NCBI GenBank assembly: GCA_963843275.1
Contig: CAWJJM010000006.1
Span: 124,001-188,000, forward strand
Origin: CAWJJM01 sp963843275
GTDB lineage: Bacteria > Acidobacteriota > Thermoanaerobaculia > Multivoradales > JBCCEF01
Length of the DNA: 64,000 nucleotides
Direction: 5' to 3'
Numbering within the stretch: position 1 is the stretch's first letter; the number at the start of each line of letters is the position of its first letter. The notes under the pieces are model-generated. The model was given only the letters and a program-made list of their open reading frames with translations. It searched no databases and had not been told where the DNA came from. The translations under genes and the position numbers were made by a program. Below, piece after piece: positions 41,711 through 50,263 of the stretch.

Positions 41711-44700
41711 ATGAAGGGCCCTGGACGCAAGGCGGGCGCCCGCCCCCGCGGCTCCGCGCGGAGCGCGCCGCGCGGCGCCGGCCGCGGCCGCTCCGGCCGG
41801 CGGTCCGCCGGCGGCGGGCGCGGCCTCACCACGGCGGTGGGGCTCGGCACCTCGGCCGGCGGGCTCCAGGCGCTGTCGGAGCTGCTCGCCGCCCTGCCGC
41901 CGGTCGAGGGGATGGCCCTGGTCGTCGTGCAGCACCTCTCCCCCGACCACGACAGCATCCTGCCCAGCCTGCTGGCCGAGTCGACGGCGATGCCGGTGGT
42001 GGCGGCGGAGGAGGGGATGGCCCTCGAGGGCGGGCGGGTCCACGTGATCACCCCCAACACCCACCTCGAGGTCCGCGACGGGGTGCTCCACCTCGGCCCG
42101 CGCCCCCTCGGCGAGCTGCGCCACCGCCCCATCGACGTCCTCTTCGCGTCGCTCGCCGCCGCCTACGGCAGCAACGCGATCGGCGTCGTGCTCTCGGGCA
42201 CCGCCAGCGACGGCGCGCAAGGGCTGCGCGAGATCAAGGCGGCGGGGGGCATCGCCCTGGTCCAGGACCCGGAGAGTGCGAGCTTCGACGGCATGCCCCG
42301 GGCGGCGCTGCTGGCCGCGGCGGTGGACCGCGTGCTGGCGCCGGCGGAGCTGGCGGTCGAGCTGGCCCGGATCGCCGAGCACCCGTACCTGCGCCGACCG
42401 GCGACCGCCGGCGGGGCCGGCGAGGAGGCCGAGCCGGGAGACGACCGGCAGATGCGGCGCGTCTTCGCCCTGTTGCAACGCACGACGGGCGTCGACTTCC
42501 GCAATTACAAGGCCGCCACCATCACCCGGCGCCTGCAGCGCCGCATGGTCCTCAACCGCGTCACCGACCTCGACCGCTACGTGGCGTTCCTGGAGCGCAA
42601 CCCCGGCGAGGTGGAGGCGCTGTTCCGCGACATCCTGATCCACGTCACCCGCTTCTTCCGCGAGGCCGAGTCCTACCGCGAGCTCGGCGAGCGCGTCTTC
42701 CCGCAGCTGCTCGAGACGCGGGGGCCCGACGAGGCGCTGCGCATCTGGGTCGCCGGATGCGCCACCGGCGAGGAGGTCTACTCGGTCGCCATCACCCTGC
42801 TCGAGGCCTGCGGCGAAGGGCACGTCCCGGTGCCGGCACAGATCTTCGGCACCGACCTGTCCGAGGAGGCTGTGGCGGTGGCCCGCGGCGGCGTCTATCC
42901 CGAGTCGATCGCCGCGGACGTCTCGGCCGAGCGCCTGCGCCGACACTTCACCCGGGTCGACGGCCGCTACCGGGTGAGCAAGACGCTGCGCGAGATGTGC
43001 GTCTTCGCGAGACAGGACATCACGGCCGACCCGCCGTTCTCCCACCTCGACCTGGTCCTCTGCCGCAACGTCCTGATCTACCTCAACGCGGCGCAGCAGA
43101 GGAGGGTCACCGCGGTCTTCCACTACGCGCTGAAACCGGCCGGCTTCCTGATGTTGGGGGCGGCGGAGACGGTCGGGCAGCAGGCCGAGCTGTTCCACGC
43201 CGTCGACCGCAGGCACCGCCTGTTCCGCAAGGTCGGGGAGGCTGCGGGGCTGCCCCACGTCGGGCGCCGGCGTGCGCAGCCCGGCGCCCTGGGCCCGCGG
43301 CGGCTGGCCCGCGCCGGGCGCGGCGACGGCCCGATGACGCGGCGCGTCGAGCAGCTCCTGCTCGACCGTTTCGCCCCTCCGGCGGTGCTGGTCGACGGCG
43401 AGAACCGGGTGGTGCAGACGCGCGGGCAGCTCGGCGACTTCCTCGCGCTGCCGCAGGGCGACGTCAGCCTCGACGTCCTGAAGCTGGCGCGCGGCGGCCT
43501 CGTCCACCCGCTGCGCACCTGCCTCCTCGAGGCGCGCCAGGAGGACCGGCCGGCGCGGCGCGAGGGCCTCCGCCGGCCGGACGACGGGCGGCGGATCGAC
43601 CTCGAGGTCGTCCCGGTCCACGTCGAGGATCAGGAGCGCTACCTGCTGGTCCTCTTCGCGGAGGGGGCCGAGCGGGGGGCGGACGAGGCCCCGGGGGACG
43701 CCCCGCCGGAGGAGGAGGCGGCCTCGGACGGCCGGATCGTCCAGCTGCAGCAGGAGCTGGCGGCGAACCGCGAGTACATGCGGTCGATGATCCAGGACCT
43801 CGAGGCGGCCAACGAGGAGCTGCAGTCCGCCAACGAGGAGATCCTCTCCGCCAACGAGGAGCTGCAGTCGACCAACGAGGAGCTGGACACGGCCAAGGAG
43901 GAGCTGCAGTCGAGCAACGAGGAGCTCAACACCCTCAACGACGAGCTCCACAACCGCAACGAGGAGCTGTCGCGGGCCAACAGCGACCTGGTCAACCTGT
44001 TGGGCAGCGTGCAGATCACCATCGTCATCGTCGACACCGAGCTGCGGGTGCGCCGCTTCACGCCGATGGCGGGGCGGACGCTCAACCTGATCGCCTCGGA
44101 CGTCGGGCGTCCGATCCGGCAGATCAAGCCCGAGATCGACTGCCCCGACCTCGAGGCGCTGATCGGCCGGGTCATCGACCAGGTCGGGCCGCTCGAGCGC
44201 GAGGTGCGCGACCGGCAGGGCCGCTGGTACTCGCTGCGCATCCGCCCGTACAAGAGCCTCGACAACCGGATCGACGGCGCGGTGGTGGCACTGCTCGACA
44301 TCAACGAGATGAAGCGCCACGAGCTCGACCTGCAGCGCGCCTACGACACCGCCGACGCCGTGCTCGAGGTGGCCCGGGCGCCGCTGCTGGTGCTCGATTC
44401 AGAGCTGCGCATCCTGCGCTACAACCGGGCCCTGCGCAGCTTCCTCGGGGTCTCCGGACACGACCTCGTGGGCCGTTCCGTGTTCGCCGTCGACCAGGCC
44501 GTCCTCGGCGGGCCGGCGGTGCGCCGCCTCCTCGAGGACGAGCTGCCGCGGGGCACCGACGGCGAGCCCGTCCGGCTCGACCACCGGTCTCCGGGACGCC
44601 CGCCGATCCGGCTCGAGGCACGCCGCATCCCGGGCGGCGAGGGCCGTGCCCCCCTGGTGCTGCTCGCCCTGGCGCCGCAACCGGAGGCGGAACCGTCCGC

Positions 44701-44722
44701 CGAGGCGACGCCGGAGGACTGA
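41711..44722 (+). CDS. CheB-CheR-PAS fusion signalling protein
   Basis: The 1003-residue protein fuses a CheB methylesterase domain (about 40-225; catalytic S48 in GTSAGG, VVQHLSPDHDSILPSLL, LSGTASDGAQG) to a CheR methyltransferase domain (250-510; RDILIHVTRFFRE, WVAGCATGEEVYS, LVLCRNVLIYL). A long coiled coil with repeated NEELQS units (about 680-755) and two PAS domains (755-990) follow. No receiver domain precedes CheB. Such fusions regulate two-component systems rather than flagella; no chemoreceptor or CheA is near. The first 38 residues are an Arg/Gly-rich basic tail. AGAGG precedes the chosen ATG; a GTG at 41525 is possible. Confidence 0.93.
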   Translation: MKGPGRKAGARPRGSARSAPRGAGRGRSGRRSAGGGRGLTTAVGLGTSAGGLQALSELLAALPPVEGMALVVVQHLSPDHDSILPSLLAESTAMPVVAAEEGMALEGGRVHVITPNTHLEVRDGVLHLGPRPLGELRHRPIDVLFASLAAAYGSNAIGVVLSGTASDGAQGLREIKAAGGIALVQDPESASFDGMPRAALLAAAVDRVLAPAELAVELARIAEHPYLRRPATAGGAGEEAEPGDDRQMRRVFALLQRTTGVDFRNYKAATITRRLQRRMVLNRVTDLDRYVAFLERNPGEVEALFRDILIHVTRFFREAESYRELGERVFPQLLETRGPDEALRIWVAGCATGEEVYSVAITLLEACGEGHVPVPAQIFGTDLSEEAVAVARGGVYPESIAADVSAERLRRHFTRVDGRYRVSKTLREMCVFARQDITADPPFSHLDLVLCRNVLIYLNAAQQRRVTAVFHYALKPAGFLMLGAAETVGQQAELFHAVDRRHRLFRKVGEAAGLPHVGRRRAQPGALGPRRLARAGRGDGPMTRRVEQLLLDRFAPPAVLVDGENRVVQTRGQLGDFLALPQGDVSLDVLKLARGGLVHPLRTCLLEARQEDRPARREGLRRPDDGRRIDLEVVPVHVEDQERYLLVLFAEGAERGADEAPGDAPPEEEAASDGRIVQLQQELAANREYMRSMIQDLEAANEELQSANEEILSANEELQSTNEELDTAKEELQSSNEELNTLNDELHNRNEELSRANSDLVNLLGSVQITIVIVDTELRVRRFTPMAGRTLNLIASDVGRPIRQIKPEIDCPDLEALIGRVIDQVGPLEREVRDRQGRWYSLRIRPYKSLDNRIDGAVVALLDINEMKRHELDLQRAYDTADAVLEVARAPLLVLDSELRILRYNRALRSFLGVSGHDLVGRSVFAVDQAVLGGPAVRRLLEDELPRGTDGEPVRLDHRSPGRPPIRLEARRIPGGEGRAPLVLLALAPQPEAEPSAEATPED

Positions 44723-44726
44723 CGCG

Positions 44727-45929
44727 ATGGCGACGGGCGGTTGCGAGAGCGGAAGCCAGAGACAGCTCCCCGCGGCGCGTCGCGAGGACCTGCTGCGGGA
44801 GGTCGAGCGCCTGCGCGACCTGCTCGGCGACGAGCCGGAGCTGCGCGCCCTGATCCACCAGCTCGAGGTGCACCGCGAGGAGCTGCGCCGGCGCAACGAG
44901 GAGCTGGTCGACGCGCAACGCCTGCTCGAGCAGAGCCGCGACCGCTACTCCGACCTCTTCGACTTCGCCCCCGTCGCCTATCTGAGCCTCGACCCGCACG
45001 GCCTCATCCGCGAGGTCAACCTGACCGGGGCGGCGCTGCTCGGCCGTCCGCGCACCGCCGTCGAAGGCCTGCCGCTGACCTCCCTGGTCAGCGATCCGCA
45101 CCGCGTGCTCCACCACCTGTGGCGCTGCCGGCGCGGCGAGGACCCGGTCAGCAGCGAGGTGCGCATCGACGACGGGGCCGAAGGGGTGCCGGTCGAGATG
45201 GTCAGCCGGCGGCGGCTGCACGCCGACGGCCTGCGCCTCTTCACCATGCTCCACGACCGGCGCGACCAGATCTCGGCCGAGCACGACCTCGCCGAAGCGG
45301 TCTGGGAGGAGCAGCGGCGGACGGCCGAGATCCTCCACGACGAGGTCGGCCAGGACCTGACCGCCCTCGGGCTCACCGCGCGCGCCCTCGAGCAGCGCCT
45401 GGCCGCCGGCGGAGCCGGGGCCGGCGACCTGGCGCGGCAGCTCCTCTCCGGGCTGCGCAGCGCCCACGAGACCGTGCGCGAGCTCAGCCGGCGCCTCCAC
45501 CCGGCGGCGGTCGACGTGGCGCCCGAGGACCTGGGCGCGGCGCTGGAGCATCTGGTCGCCGCCGCCGAGAAGCACTCGCCGGCGGTCTTGCGCGCCGAGG
45601 TCTCCCCCGCCGTCCGGGTGCGCGAACCGGAGGTGGCGACGCAGCTCTTCCAGATCGCCCGCGAGGCCCTGAGCAACGCGCTGCGCCACGGCGAGCCCGG
45701 CTCGGTCACCCTGCGCCTGGCGGCGGAGGGCCACGGGCTGGTGCTCACCGTCGAGGACGACGGCGGCGGCTTCGACCCGGCGGCCCGCCACGAGGGGCTC
45801 GGCCTGCGGCTGATGCGGCACCGGGCCCGACGGATCGGCGGCGAGCTGCGCATCGACACGCCGGGCCTGGGCGGCACGCGCGTCGTCTGCCGGCTGGTCC
45901 CGAAGCGCCGGCGACGGGCCACGCCGTGA
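44727..45929 (+). CDS. Soluble PAS-domain sensor histidine kinase (HisKA_3 / NarX type)
   Basis: The 400-residue kinase has an N-terminal coiled coil (20-70, ELRALIHQLEVHREELRRRN), a PAS domain (about 72-180, YSDLFDFAPVAYLSLDPHG), a HisKA_3 dimerisation domain with H204 in ILHDEVGQDLTALGL, and an HATPase domain (AREALSNALRHG, DDGGGFDP, GLGLRLMRHRA). It has no membrane segment. It follows the CheB-CheR fusion by four bases and overlaps the NarL-type regulator (GTGA), so the three make a signalling unit. Confidence 0.93.
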   Translation: MATGGCESGSQRQLPAARREDLLREVERLRDLLGDEPELRALIHQLEVHREELRRRNEELVDAQRLLEQSRDRYSDLFDFAPVAYLSLDPHGLIREVNLTGAALLGRPRTAVEGLPLTSLVSDPHRVLHHLWRCRRGEDPVSSEVRIDDGAEGVPVEMVSRRRLHADGLRLFTMLHDRRDQISAEHDLAEAVWEEQRRTAEILHDEVGQDLTALGLTARALEQRLAAGGAGAGDLARQLLSGLRSAHETVRELSRRLHPAAVDVAPEDLGAALEHLVAAAEKHSPAVLRAEVSPAVRVREPEVATQLFQIAREALSNALRHGEPGSVTLRLAAEGHGLVLTVEDDGGGFDPAARHEGLGLRLMRHRARRIGGELRIDTPGLGGTRVVCRLVPKRRRRATP

Positions 45930-46576
45930 GCCCGCCGGTCCGCATCCTGTTGGTCGACGATCACCCGCTGGTGCGCCGCGGCTTCGCGGCCGTCCTGGCG
46001 AGCCATCCCGACCTGGTGCCGTCCGGCGAGGCGGGCAGCTACGACGAGGCGCTGGCCCTTCTCGAAGCCGCCGACTACGACCTGGCGGTCGTCGACCTGT
46101 CGCTCGACGGGGGCAGCGGCCTCGAGCTGATCAAGCAGATCTCGCAGCGGCGCCCCGAGGTCCGGGTGCTGGTCTGCTCGATGCACGACGAGATCCTCTT
46201 CGCGGAACGTTCGCTGCGCGCCGGGGCCCGCGGCTACCTCTCCAAGGAGGAGGCGCCGGAGCGCACGGTCGAAGCCATCCGCAGGGTCCTGGAGGGTCGG
46301 ATCTACCTGTCGCCGGCGATGACCGACCGCATACTGCACGTGGCCGCCGGGGATCCCGCCCCCGTCACGTCGACGCTGGCCCGGCTGAGCGACCGCGAGA
46401 TCGAGGTCTTCGAGCTGCTCGGCGAAGCGCTCTCGTCGCGGCAGATCGGCGAGCGCCTCGGACTGTCGCCCAAGACCGTCGAGACGCACCGCGAGAACAT
46501 CAAGCAGAAGCTCGGCCTCGAGAGCGGCCGCGAGCTGCTCCGCCGCGCCGTGCAGTGGGTCCTCGAAAAAGGCTGA
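45926..46576 (+). CDS. NarL/FixJ-family response regulator
   Basis: The 216-residue regulator has a receiver domain (LLVDDHPLVRRGF, phospho-acceptor D57 in AVVDLSLDGGSG, Lys in YLSKEE) and a LuxR-type helix-turn-helix (SDREIEVFELLGEALSSRQI, LSPKTVETHRENIKQKL). It is the output of the histidine kinase with which it overlaps. Targets unknown. The 113 bases that follow are GC-rich with C/G runs and no gene. Confidence 0.95.
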   Translation: MSPPVRILLVDDHPLVRRGFAAVLASHPDLVPSGEAGSYDEALALLEAADYDLAVVDLSLDGGSGLELIKQISQRRPEVRVLVCSMHDEILFAERSLRAGARGYLSKEEAPERTVEAIRRVLEGRIYLSPAMTDRILHVAAGDPAPVTSTLARLSDREIEVFELLGEALSSRQIGERLGLSPKTVETHRENIKQKLGLESGRELLRRAVQWVLEKG

Positions 46577-46689
46577 CCCCCTGCCCTGGGGGAACTCCCC
46601 ACCCCCCTTGGCCGGGTCCACCCGATGGCGCCGCCGCCGCGGGTCCGGGAGACTGGCTGCGCAGAGTTCCGGAAGAGGCAGGGCCGACG

Positions 46690-47460
46690 ATGGTCGCGAC
46701 ACACAAGCGGATCGGGCCGCACTGGACCGTGGTGCTGGGCCCACGCAACGGCGACGGCAGCGGCGCCATGCGCTCCGCACTGCACCGCGCTCTCGAGCGG
46801 GCCCGGGTCCTCGTCCCCGAGGAACGCCTGGCCACGGTGCTGGCCGGGCGCCAGACGCCACCGCCGCGCCCCCCCGCGCCGCTGGTGCTGCGCTGCTCCA
46901 CCCCGGGCGCCGAGGTCCTCCTCGCCACCGCCTACGTCCTGGCCCGCGACCCCCGCGCCACCCTGCTCTTCGTTCCCGCCGAGCTGCAGGCACCCGACGA
47001 GCGGACCCTGTTGCAGTCGCTGGTCACCTGCTGCCTCTTCGTGCGCCGCGTCCCCGAGACGCTGGCGCTGCTCGGCCGGCCCGCCGGGCTCGACGAGGGA
47101 GCGCTCTGGCTCGAGCCCGCGCCGCCGGGCGACCCGCTGCCGCGCCGCGTGCGCCAGGTCGGCGGCGCCAGGGCCCCGGAGGGTCGGGGCGCACTCGCCA
47201 GCACCGGCTGCTTCGCGGCGTGGGGCCCGAGCCTTTGGGAGCTCGCCCGCCGCTGCCTCCCCGAGCTCACCGACCGCTGCGAGGAGCTGCGCCTGGTCTT
47301 GCGAGCGATCACCCGGCGCCGCGCCGGCCGCCGGGAGGAGGAGCGGGTGCTGGCGCAGGTCGCCGGCTGCGGCGGCGGCCGGGACCTGGTCGCCGCGGCG
47401 CTCGACCGCGAGGCCGGCTCGGTCCGCGTGCTGCCCCTGCTCGCGGAGGCCGCGGCGTGA
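46690..47460 (+). CDS. Degenerate mannose-1-phosphate guanylyltransferase-like protein
   Basis: The 256-residue protein shares the layout of sugar-phosphate nucleotidyltransferases: a hydrophobic start, LHRALERARVLVPEERLATV, ATAYVLARDPRATLLFVPAE, LALLGRP, and AAWGPSLWELARRCLPEL near the C-terminus. The catalytic nucleotide loop (GGxGxRxxP) is missing and the sugar-binding residues are altered: the place of the usual P-S-D-H reads PAEL. It is likely non-catalytic. It lies between the NarL-type regulator and a histidine kinase whose start overlaps its stop. A ligand-sensing role for the kinase is a reasonable guess. The family match is my reading, not a search. Confidence 0.55.
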   Translation: MVATHKRIGPHWTVVLGPRNGDGSGAMRSALHRALERARVLVPEERLATVLAGRQTPPPRPPAPLVLRCSTPGAEVLLATAYVLARDPRATLLFVPAELQAPDERTLLQSLVTCCLFVRRVPETLALLGRPAGLDEGALWLEPAPPGDPLPRRVRQVGGARAPEGRGALASTGCFAAWGPSLWELARRCLPELTDRCEELRLVLRAITRRRAGRREEERVLAQVAGCGGGRDLVAAALDREAGSVRVLPLLAEAAA

Positions 47461-48620
47461 GCACCGGGTCGCGCGACGCCCTGCCGCTGCGCCGGCTGCT
47501 GTCGTCCCTCGCCCGCCTGGCGCGCGCCTCGAGCGGCGCCACGGCGGCCGCCTTCCTCGCCGACCGCGGCGACGGTTGGGAGATCGTCGCCGCCTCGGGG
47601 GAGGAGGCCGACGGCAACGGCTTCGCCCCTCCCGCGCCCGGCACGGCCGCCGGCGACGACGGGCACGCCGCGACGTCCTTCCTGCCGCTGCGCTGGCCGC
47701 AGGGCGTGGAGGGTGCGCTGGTCCTGACCGGCGCCGCCGGGAGGGCGGCCGACGACGCGCTGCGTCCGTTGGTCGCCGAGGCCGAGCGGCTGGCCGCCGA
47801 GGCGGCGGAACAGGGCGACGGCACCGCCTGGCGCGAGCTGTTGGCCACCCTGGGACACGAGCTGCGCAACGCCCTCAACTCGCTCCGTGCCGCCCTCGGC
47901 GTGCTCGAGCAGCGCCCCGACGACGCGGAGATCCGCAGCCGCACGCTGCTCACCCTGCAGCGCCAGGTGATGCACCTCGCCCGGCTCGGCGACGACCTCG
48001 CCGAGGCCGCCGAGGTCGACGGGGGCCGGTTGTCCATCCGCCTGGAGCGGACCGACCTGGTGCAGGTGGTGCGGGAGGCCCTGGAGGTGCACGGCCCGCT
48101 GCTCGCCGGCGCCGGCCTGCACCTGCGGTTCGAGCTCCCGCCCGGGCCGCTGTGGGTCGACGGCGACGCCCTGCGCCTGTCGCAGGCGATCGCCAACCTG
48201 CTCCACAACGCCACCAAGTTCACCGATCGCGACGACTGGGTGGAGGTGACGTTGGCGAGCGCCGGCGACGAGGCGGAGCTGCGGGTCCGCGACAGCGGGC
48301 AGGGCGTCGAGGCGGGTCGCCTGCCCGAGATCTTCGAGCCCTTCCGGCGCGGCGACGGCCCCCGCGAGCGCTCCGCCGGCGGCCTCGGCCTCGGTCTCGC
48401 GGTGGTCCGCCACCTGATCGAGGCCCACGGCGGCCGGGTGCGGGCGGAGAGCGACGGGCCGGACACCGGCACCGTCTTCGTGGTCCACCTGCCGCGCCGC
48501 GACGGCGGCGACTCCGCCCGCGGAGCCGCCGCCCGCCGCCCGCCGGCGCGGAGCCGCGGCCCGCGCGGCACCGGCCCGCGTCGCCAGCGACCGCGCAGCG
48601 CCGGCCCCGCCGGCTCCTGA
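47457..48620 (+). CDS. GAF-like domain sensor histidine kinase
   Basis: The 387-residue kinase has an N-terminal GAF-like domain (about 10-115; ASSGATAAAFLADRGDGWEI), HisKA with H134 in TLGHELRNALNSLR, and HATPase (ANLLHNATKFTDRDD, VRDSGQGV, SAGGLGLGLAVVRHLIE). The last 40 residues are Arg/Gly/Pro-rich. There is no membrane segment or receiver. The GTG start overlaps the stop of the nucleotidyltransferase-like gene. It may feed the NarL-type regulator upstream or a distant partner. Confidence 0.9.
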   Translation: MSTGSRDALPLRRLLSSLARLARASSGATAAAFLADRGDGWEIVAASGEEADGNGFAPPAPGTAAGDDGHAATSFLPLRWPQGVEGALVLTGAAGRAADDALRPLVAEAERLAAEAAEQGDGTAWRELLATLGHELRNALNSLRAALGVLEQRPDDAEIRSRTLLTLQRQVMHLARLGDDLAEAAEVDGGRLSIRLERTDLVQVVREALEVHGPLLAGAGLHLRFELPPGPLWVDGDALRLSQAIANLLHNATKFTDRDDWVEVTLASAGDEAELRVRDSGQGVEAGRLPEIFEPFRRGDGPRERSAGGLGLGLAVVRHLIEAHGGRVRAESDGPDTGTVFVVHLPRRDGGDSARGAAARRPPARSRGPRGTGPRRQRPRSAGPAGS

Positions 48621-48705
48621 GTCCCCGCCCCGCCGCGGTAAGATAGGAGCGATCGGCGCTTCGCCGCGCCGTCTCCCGTCCACCCCGATGTCAAGGAGTC
48701 ATCCG

Positions 48706-50253
48706 ATGCAGAGACCTTTCGCTGCGGTCTGGGCGCTGGTCGTGACGCTCGCCGGCGCCGGTCTGGCCACCGCCCCCCGGGCGGCGGCCCAGGACCTGGC
48801 GTCGTTCGAGAAGCGGACCACGGTGCACACGCTGGACAACGGCTGGACCTTCATCCTGGTCCGCCGCCCGGTGGCGCCGGTCTTCTCCTTCGCCACCTAC
48901 GTCGACGCGGGCTCGGCCCAGGAGGTGCCCGGGATCACCGGCCTGGCCCACATGTTCGAGCACATGGCCTTCAAGGGCACCCCCAACATCGGCACCACCG
49001 ACTACGCCGACGAGAAGAAGGCGATCGACGCCATGGAGGCCGCCTACCAGGCGTGGCAGGAGGCGCGGACGGCGCGCCACCCCGACGCCGCGAAGGTCGA
49101 CGACCTCCACCAGGCCTTCGAGCAGGCCCAGGCAGCGGCGGAGAAGTTCGTGGTGCCGAACGAGTTCGGCGACATCATCGACCGCGAGGGCGGCACCGGG
49201 CTCAACGCCGGCACCGCCTCCGACCTCACCGCCTACTTCTACTCGCTGCCCGCCAACAAGTTCGAGCTCTTCGCCTACCTCGAGTCGGAGCGCTTCCTCC
49301 ACCCCGTCTTCCGCCAGTTCTACAAGGAGCGCGACGTGGTCCAGGAGGAGCGCCGGCTGCGCACCGAGAGCCAGCCGATCGGCCGCCTGATCGAGCAGTT
49401 CATCGCCACCGCGTTCACGGCGCACCCCTACGGCCAGCCGACGGTCGGCTACATGAGCGACCTGCACTCGTTCACCCTCACCGACGCGCGCCACTTCTTC
49501 CAGACCTACTACGGGCCCTCGAACCTGGTCACGGTGATCGTGGGCGACCTCGACCCGGAGAAGGCGATCCCGGTGCTCGACCGCTACTTCGGCCGCATCC
49601 CGGCCCGGCCGCAGCCGGCGCCCCTGCGCACCGTCGAGCCGCCGCAGGTCGCCGAGAAGATCCTCCGCGAGCCCGATCCGGCGCAGCCCTTCTACCTCGA
49701 GGGGTACCACAAGCCGGCGGCGACGGATCCCGACCAGCCGGTCTACGACGCCATCGACGACATCCTGTCGAACGGGCGCACCTCGCGCCTCTACCGGCGG
49801 CTGGTGCGCGACGACAAGATCGCCGTCGCCACCGCCTCGTTCTCCGGTTTCCCGGGGGAGAAGTACCCCAACATGTGGATCGCCTACGCCGTGCCGGCGA
49901 AGGGCGCCACCAACGAGCAGGTACAGGCGGCGATCCGCGACGAGATCGACAAGCTCAAGGCGGCGCCCGTCTCGGACGAGGAGCTGACCCGCTTCAAGAC
50001 CCGCGCGAAGGCGGACCTGATCCGGGGCCTGCGCTCGAACCAGGGCCTGGCCAACCAGCTCGCCCGCTACCAGCTCCTGTTCGGGGACTGGCGGGCCCTG
50101 TTCCGCTACATCGACGACCTCGACAAGGTGACCAAGGAGGACATCCAGCGCGTCGCCCGCGAGACCTTCACCGAAACCAACCGCACCGTCGGCATGATCT
50201 TCACCGAGAGCGCCGACGAGACTCCGGAACCGGCCGCCGCGCCGGGCGCGTGA
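48706..50253 (+). CDS. Secreted M16-family zinc peptidase (catalytic subunit)
   Basis: The 515-residue protein has a signal peptide (1-29, cleaved after RAAAQ). The inverted zinc motif HMFEH (H82, E85, H86) lies in LAHMFEHMAFKGTPN, and the distal Glu in QEERRLRTES. Compared with usual M16A enzymes it has an insertion after the zinc motif with many Ala, Glu and Lys (about 100-150). It probably degrades peptides in the periplasm with the next protein. AAGGAG seven bases before ATG 48706 decides the start over the upstream ATG at 48688. A TAAGAT -10 candidate lies at 48639. Confidence 0.93.
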   Translation: MQRPFAAVWALVVTLAGAGLATAPRAAAQDLASFEKRTTVHTLDNGWTFILVRRPVAPVFSFATYVDAGSAQEVPGITGLAHMFEHMAFKGTPNIGTTDYADEKKAIDAMEAAYQAWQEARTARHPDAAKVDDLHQAFEQAQAAAEKFVVPNEFGDIIDREGGTGLNAGTASDLTAYFYSLPANKFELFAYLESERFLHPVFRQFYKERDVVQEERRLRTESQPIGRLIEQFIATAFTAHPYGQPTVGYMSDLHSFTLTDARHFFQTYYGPSNLVTVIVGDLDPEKAIPVLDRYFGRIPARPQPAPLRTVEPPQVAEKILREPDPAQPFYLEGYHKPAATDPDQPVYDAIDDILSNGRTSRLYRRLVRDDKIAVATASFSGFPGEKYPNMWIAYAVPAKGATNEQVQAAIRDEIDKLKAAPVSDEELTRFKTRAKADLIRGLRSNQGLANQLARYQLLFGDWRALFRYIDDLDKVTKEDIQRVARETFTETNRTVGMIFTESADETPEPAAAPGA

Positions 50254-50263
50254 GGAGGAACCG

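Noticed and set aside
46577..46689. C/G-run region after the NarL-type regulator as a small RNA or riboswitch
   Set aside because: Short CCCC/GGGG pairings occur everywhere at this GC content; no conserved RNA motif was recognised.
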